NCBI GenBank assembly: GCA_029448655.1
Contig: JACCLO010000005.1
Coordinates: 3,534,001-3,598,000 of the forward strand
Direction: 5' to 3'
Length of the DNA: 64,000 nucleotides
Origin: Wolfiporia cocos
Lineage: Eukaryota; Basidiomycota; Agaricomycetes; Polyporales; Phaeolaceae
The notes beneath the pieces are model-generated. The model had not been told where the DNA came from and searched no databases. It saw only the letters and a list, made by a program, of their open reading frames with translations. A program made the translations under genes and the position numbers. Of this stretch, positions 58,301-64,000 are shown piece by piece (within the stretch, counting starts at the first letter, position 1; each line of letters begins with the position of its first letter).

Positions 58301-58436
58301 TTGGTAGATATATAGCAGGGCTCTGCTTCTTCTGGCCTCGGTTTGTCCTATTTGCTTGCCTTCTGGCTGCTGGTGTGTGGCCGTTCTGGCTCTGGCTCAG
58401 TTTGGGTTTGGTCGCGCTGCATACCCCACAAGCAGA
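58301..58436 (+). promoter_or_regulatory. Core promoter and 5' UTR of the DUF6534 gene
   Basis: An AGATATATAGCAG TATA-like box at about 58306-58318, pyrimidine-rich leader, then ATG at 58437 in context CAGAATGAC. Confidence 0.45.
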
Positions 58437-60188
58437 ATGACAACGCCCACGTCGTCTCCCGTATCCATTCCCCTACTGTGCGTCCTTGACTAGACACGAT
58501 GACATCGAGCAGTGTCGAAAGCTAAATTCGTCGATGTTAACCTTGTAGCGCCGGTCCTCAGGTGCGTTGGAAAGACGGCCGACATAGCGTAGCCTCACAA
58601 AGAAGCGGCACAGTTCCTCGGGATTTGCTTCAATTGGGCGCTGCTCGGGCTGCTTAATCTCCAAGTCTGTAAGCATCTCTTCGTGCACATAATTGACCAC
58701 CGCCTACATCAAGCGCAGATCTCTACTACGACTACTTCCCCAAAGACCGCCTTTCCCTGAAATGCCTCGGTATGCCCTTCCCCCTTTTCCCGGCTCGCAC
58801 GCTGTTGCTGATCGGTGCCAAAGTCTACGGTGTATTTATCTACGAATGGGTACAAACAGGACTAATCACCGCGGCGGCGATGGACGTCTACGTATACCAC
58901 TACGGGGATCAACTTGCGCTCGTCGAGTTCCATAACACATGGTTCTCCGCAACGATCATGTGCGGGCTCATCTCTGCGACCGTGCAGTGCTTCTTTGCGT
59001 GGCGCATATATCAGCTCTCGCGGTCACGTGTGTTAGCGGGGTGTATCGTGCTTGTGCGTTGGATGTTTTCGTCCCGTGGATTCGACAGTGATGACTTGCA
59101 TCGTAGCTGGCATTTTTCCAGGGTATCTCATGCATAATATGCGGTGTCTTCGTATGATTTCAAATTTGCGATATGGACGACCTCTCACAGTGTGCTCGTG
59201 CAGGAGAAGCAAGAAGTAGTGGCATCGGCACTTCAAGGTCATCTGCTCAAGGCTGCCGTCGTGCGTTTCCAGGTACCCTTTCATACATCTAACCGACTGT
59301 ACATAGAGCTGGCTTGCAGGCAGCGTTGTTGTGGATGTGCTCATTGCAGTTTCGATGACGATTCTAGTGAGTACCTAATAATCGCAACCAGCAACTTCTC
59401 ACCTTCGACCAGCTATTGAGAAGCAAATCAGGCATTGCACAGACCGATGCGTTGATTAACCGCATGGTGCAATTGGTCGTCGAGACAGGAACTTTGACCG
59501 GTACGTAAGGTCTATAGTAATGCGCCTGCATGCATTAAATAGGTTGTAGCGAGTCTCGCTATTCTTGTACTGATCTGCGCGAACGTTCGCCCTGTAGGCA
59601 ATTAATTTACCGCTGGCAGGCATTGACGACTGACTTGTTTTTCACAAAGCTGCATCACACGTTGGTGTATGAAGCACCGTATGTACATGTCTCTCATCTT
59701 CTTGCATGAATCTCACGCGGCCACCTATGTTAGAGCACTCATATTGACCAAGATGTCCGTGACCTTCCCACTCTACTCACTCGGACGGTTTTCTCAACCC
59801 TGGGCAGGTACTCTAATACATTCCTCACCAACCTGAACAACCGCGAGTACATACGGCGGCAGGACAAGTCCGCAGTAGAACTCATGCCAGAAAGTGGGTC
59901 GGGGCTGCGTTTCGCACAGACCGTGTCCCTATCTGTGCCCAAGGGCACTGTCACGACGACGCACACGGGCGAGTCGTCCGCAGTTGAGACAGACGTGGTA
60001 CAAAAGAGCTTCGTTCTCGCCAGCAATATGCAAGAGGTGCAGGTGCGTTTGATACTGCGGCGTATCATGAACGTCGTCGTGATTTCATGAATACGGGCTA
60101 ACTGACCAATGCGCTGTGCGTACAGAAACGAGCGATTACGCAGAGTGATACGAACACACGGCACCTACGGCGGAACTCAATTGTATGA
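58437..60188 (+). pseudogene. DUF6534 multi-spanning membrane protein, first exon disrupted
   Basis: Family segments appear in order after splicing: LYYDYFPKDRLSLKCL, AKVYGVFIYEWVQTGLITAA, MDVYVYHYGDQLALVEFHNT, MCGLISATVQCFFAWRIYQL, LLRSKSGIAQTDALINRMVQ, LVVETGTLT-ASLAILVLICANV, VYSNTFLTNLNNREYIRRQD, then a Ser/Thr tail and (via a CTAAC branch-site intron) QKRAITQSDTNTRHLRRNSI and a stop at 60186-60188. The family is a basidiomycete membrane protein of unknown role. The leader MTTPTSSPVSIPLL is normal, but the next part, where DNTLGA-like residues and the first membrane spans belong, is replaced by an unrelated stretch (about 58478-58700) with an in-frame TAG. The middle (59050-59400) is also hard to thread. 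Confidence 0.7.
58473..58700 (-). other. Exon-like open frame inserted antisense in the DUF6534 gene
   Basis: Reads VHEEMLTDLEIKQPEQRPIE, then NPEELCRFFVRLRYVGRLSN and DRRYKVNIDEFSFRHCS. Composition resembles a normal protein-coding exon, but I cannot name it. Confidence 0.3.
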
Positions 60189-62234
60189 TATTTCCGCTCT
60201 ATGCTGTTTCTACTGTCTAGAGGCTTTTTGCTTCCTACTTGCAACGACACTGCGAACGAACTCCTCGTCTATCGCTCACGTATCCATGCTAGTTCAAGAT
60301 TCCAATATTCTCATGTACATGATGCACACCGACAACTTCACAACCTAGTGCTTTTGTCCGATCCATCCATATTTAATATATATGGCACAGGTGCCACAGA
60401 CGACGCCAGAAGATGTCTGTAGCGTTGAGGACTCGAGAATATAAAATCAATGCACAATTGGTGAACATTGTTAATTGATTTGCCCTCGTCTTATGTAAAA
60501 ATTCGTGAGCAAAATGAAATGTGTATCTGAAAGGCATGGATTTGTACTGTTGAACAAGTGTACTCCAATCAACTACGTGAACCGTTTGTTGCATTCCGAG
60601 GTTTCCATCATCATATGGAACACTTACGTTGGTGCAGCACCCCTACCTAACGATGCACCAATCTGTGGGATACGCTTTTGAGGCATGAAGATACAAGATA
60701 ATTATTATATCATTGTGAGTTAGATGACCATGCATCTTTACTCAACAATCAATGGTTTGGCCTGAATGTAACACACCCGCACAACTCCTAGAGCCTTCGA
60801 AGGCATGCTCCGCATGCATGAAAATTAGTGGATCCAGCTACAGCAAGGGAGTGACACATCTGACCGCAGACCCATGGCTGTGGTTAGCCGCATGAGACCT
60901 CTAAGATTCTCTCATCTTGTCGCATGCCATATCGTCCACTGCATTGGCGCACACCGCCGAGTCCGCACCCACCTACTATCTGCCCATAATCTATGCGCAA
61001 CGGCTAGCATAAACTGTTGCATCAAATCTGGATCCCGCCATTTTCGGGCAAGATCCAGCAGAACACTGGGAAGAGATCTCCTGATTGGTGCAAAGTGACA
61101 AGTACAGACGTTAACGATATAGCATATCCGTGTTTGTGTCAGGTCACAAGCAATGTTAGACAAGTATCTGCGAACCATCAGGCCAGTCCACGAACGGGCT
61201 GCGACTTGTCGCCTAAGGCATTCGATCAACCAATCATTCAGGTCATGCACAGATCACGCCGTTGACGTTGACCCCTTTGATCAACCTGGGGTCAAGCCTA
61301 ACCCTTACGCATACGCCGCGTACGCGCCGTCTCTGGCGCCCCGGCTTCTAGTGTATCGCATATCCTCTTGCTAGCAGACCGTACTCTGTGTACGATGTAT
61401 ATGGATGCACTTATGGCAGGAATTATGCATCGCATTTGACTCCTCGCAATAAGAAAACTCTGCCACCCTGTTCAAAGTACCGTTGTCTCCCACCTAATTT
61501 CATGGTCACGTTGTGCCTGATACCCTCCAACAGATATTTGCAGAGAACATCGGGATAACTTCCCGATCTTTTGCGCCATGGTGTCAGATAAAATATGGTG
61601 AAACTCAAGCTGGCTGATGAGGCGCATAATAGGTTCACGAGCCTCATGTAGGGAGTGTATCTTCCATTCAATATCACTAGCTGGATAACCCGTGCTCTCG
61701 CACGGAATATAGAGTTACCGTGACGTATACTTAGCCGAGGTGCGACAAACTCCAAGCTCCAGGCTTGGGTCGGGGGCCTCAAGCTTCGGTAGGCGGGATG
61801 GGCAGTGGCTACCGTATTAGGGAGTTGCCTAATCAAGATGCTTTTCTATAGAAGACAAGCTCAAGGTACCCAATCAGAGAATGTCTGAGCTGCATAGTCA
61901 AGCATTGCCCGCTCTAGCTTCCCCAAGGAACAGACGGACGCAAAGCTGAGGAGCGCTCCGGCTTAATTGAACTCGTCTTCGTCCTTCCTCTCCAAGCACG
62001 TACCCCAGGCCCATGCAGAGCGCACGACGCAGAGTTGCCAGGCGATGATCGATGAACGCACAGCCGTGCGCGTGATGTTCGTTGAAAACGACTTGACGCG
62101 CGCTCGCGCGAATTTGTTACACGCGCCGCTTGACCGGAAAAGGAAAGGCGGTTCTGCATGCCATCAGTGGAATCGTCGGTGTCATCAAGGACACGTGCTA
62201 GTATGTTAGATGCTGATGACACTGCGTAGGCGGA
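60189..62234. other. Two kilobases without a recognised gene
   Basis: Minus-strand frame 61423-61836 stays open for 137 residues but has no known motif. No repeats stood out. Confidence 0.35.
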
Positions 62235-62801
62235 AAAGTTACTATTCTTGCGGGGTCGCAGGCGGACACACCACTTGATGCTATCGCCGCCGTCCACCCT
62301 GCGTAAGTGGGTGAGATATTGCTGTCCAGCTGTGATTGAAGTTCTCTGATTGCACCCTACAGTATGCTGTCATCTGCCGACACGAGCGAGCTCAAGGTGC
62401 CCTTGGGTCTCTACCCGAGCAAGGACGAGCCGCAGGACGAGGTGATAATCCACTCACGCTTGACCACAAACCGATTGTTCACAAACGCCTTCCAATACCA
62501 GTACAAGAAGATCGTCGAAATCGTCTCAAAGAAATCATTCGCAGCTAAGAACGACCACAAGTTCTACGACACGTGAGTTCTGAACAAGGGCATTTTACGC
62601 TGCGCGAGTTGATAATCGCCGACCAGCTTCCACGGGTTTGCTGCCGCTCGCGCGAACCTCGATGACCCCAAGAATAAGGCTGAGTGCGTTGCATGTAATC
62701 TGATATGTGTAAACGCAGCTGATGAACACCTCGCCTGCCGCAGCTTCGAGGACCTGTATGCGACGCTCATCAAGTTCTTCACGGATGCTAGCGCCCAGTA
62801 A
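62235..62801 (+). pseudogene. Dienelactone-hydrolase-like protein, 5'-truncated
   Basis: Exons spliced by eye give KVTILAGSQADTPLDAIAAV-HPA, LSSADTSELKVPLGLYPSKD-EPQDE, YKKIVEIVSKKSFAAKNDHK-FYD, FHGFAAARANLDDPKNKAD and FEDLYATLIKFFTDASAQ with TAA at 62799-62801. The VPLGL-P-KDEP and (T)FHG-AAARA-L segments are characteristic of fungal dienelactone hydrolase family proteins (alpha/beta hydrolases); FHG holds the catalytic His position and KDE the Asp region. The nucleophile-containing N-terminal half (GFCxGG-type motif) is not found upstream, so the gene is probably a remnant, though a divergent 5' exon before 62235 cannot be excluded. Confidence 0.65.
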
Positions 62802-64000
62802 ATGCCACAGCCGAGGTTGGCCACTGGCGAGATTGCGGAGGCATAAGATTAGGTAAACCCGAGATGAAGGAAAAGCAACCGCAGAAGATGTACACTGGTG
62901 TAAGATACGAGAACAAGCCATCTCGATTTATTACATGTCAACACTGGAGCGGAGTGGATACCATATTCTCAACATCTGTCAGATCATCAAGGTGGCATTG
63001 CAGCCTTGCGGACGATCTTGAGCGATGCAATGAGTGCTCGTCACCGGGAATTGTGCTGTTAATTGGATGATCTACCCGCAGTCATTCATTATCTGAACCG
63101 GTATATGCACGTTCATGCATACACTCATATGTATCTCATGATCTCACACTTTCCCCGCCGCTTCACGGCACATACCACTGGGCCCTCATCCTGGCATATA
63201 GTTTCAAGTGCAGCCCCGAATACCATATCTCCAAGGTACATGGATATACACGAAGATCACCGAGGACGATTACTCAAGCGCAGCCCATCTGCGTCGTCGT
63301 CCAACTCGGTGATTTTCAGCGGCGCCACACGGTGATACGCGAGGTATGGCTGACGCGCGCCGCCGCAGGTCCCGCTACATCTCAGTTCCCCGGGGCACTC
63401 GACGACCTCCTCCGGGCGCTCACCTTCGAGCTGTGTTGGACGCCTGTAGCGGTTGCCAAGTCAGTATGCAGTGTGCGGCCATCTGCCTACATCCGATGCT
63501 GTCATATGCAGGGAAATACCAACCGCGCTATCGCGCGGTCCAAATTGCTCTGGAAACTAATCTAGTACTCGATGAGCGTTACAGATCCTCATGTCCTATT
63601 CACCCCCTATAACTTGAAAGCATGGCATTGTGGCGGTGTACCGCATGCTGATGTGGCCTATTACACTCCGAAGGCGGCAGACAGTAATGTCAATCATTAC
63701 GTGGAGCTGATTTCGTTGATTGTCAGTGAACGCTCTATGGTTGTTTATCAGCACGTGCGTAGTGGTCAATACTAGTGCATGCTGACCCGGTGTATCACCT
63801 CCTGACAAAGGGTGACCGTCTGCGGTTGAGCCAAGTTCTCAGATCTGACCCGACTGTTCGTACGTATTCAGGGTTTAGGGCTTGAGCTAAACGGATTCAA
63901 TCATTCGTCTGTGTTCCAGAGATGTGCAACAGACACTTGCTGGATATAAGGACGTGTGAGGGCTTGGCTCAGTAAAGAGGTGCTCCTTCCCAGCACACGG
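62802..64000. other. Right edge of the window, no recognised gene
   Basis: A frame at 63572-63775 begins MSVTDPHVLFTPYNLK but shows no further match to any family I know. The plus strand at 63340-63470 is GC-rich and gene-like without an identifiable product. Confidence 0.3.

Noticed and set aside
61423..61836. 137-residue minus-strand gene
   Set aside because: No motif, no splice context, and composition like the surrounding non-coding DNA.
63572..63775. Old-yellow-enzyme (flavin oxidoreductase) start from LFTPYNLK
   Set aside because: The residues after it do not follow the family (no conserved PLTR-type segment); the match is too short.

Overview
The window reads as nuclear DNA of a filamentous basidiomycete, most likely a polypore-type Agaricomycete. 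Genes are dense in short (about 50-60 nt) GT-AG introns, one P450 has a micro-exon, a DUF6534 membrane protein (a family I know from Agaricomycetes) is present, and gene islands alternate with AT-neutral retrotransposon deserts. No gene order was compared against a database; all calls are from reading the sequence.

Layout. 1-7.6 kb: nested LTR remnants, a LINE 3' fragment and one almost intact non-autonomous LTR retrotransposon (5526-7633). 8.8-23.5 kb: a conserved housekeeping island with RSA3 (60S assembly), ADE2 (purine synthesis), a membrane-anchored GH5 exo-beta-1,3-glucanase and URB1/NPA1 (60S assembly). 23.8-28.1 kb: a cytochrome P450 plus an unrecognised gene, forming copy A of a segmental duplication. 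28.1-52.2 kb: about 24 kb of DNA dominated by solo LTRs, many nested up to three deep and most with exact 5-bp target-site duplications, plus a hAT-type MITE and a minisatellite. 52.2-57.3 kb: copy B of the duplication (same orientation, second P450 and a longer version of the unknown gene). 57.3-64 kb: a DUF6534 gene whose first exon has been replaced, a 5'-truncated dienelactone-hydrolase-like gene, and sequence in which I recognise nothing.

How it fits together. Rsa3 and Urb1/Npa1 are subunits of the same early pre-60S (Npa1) complex and lie within 15 kb of each other. The two P450s and the partner unknown gene look like a recently duplicated accessory cassette separated by a retrotransposon nest; copy A of the partner gene was cut short by a 764-bp deletion between 4-bp GATC repeats.

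The most unusual signal is in the LTRs. Different LTR families that share little sequence all carry a TATA-like box followed about 15-30 nt later by a stem-loop whose two arms change together from copy to copy while pairing is kept. That is the signature of an RNA structure under selection at the 5' end of the R region, in elements that have no coding capacity here.
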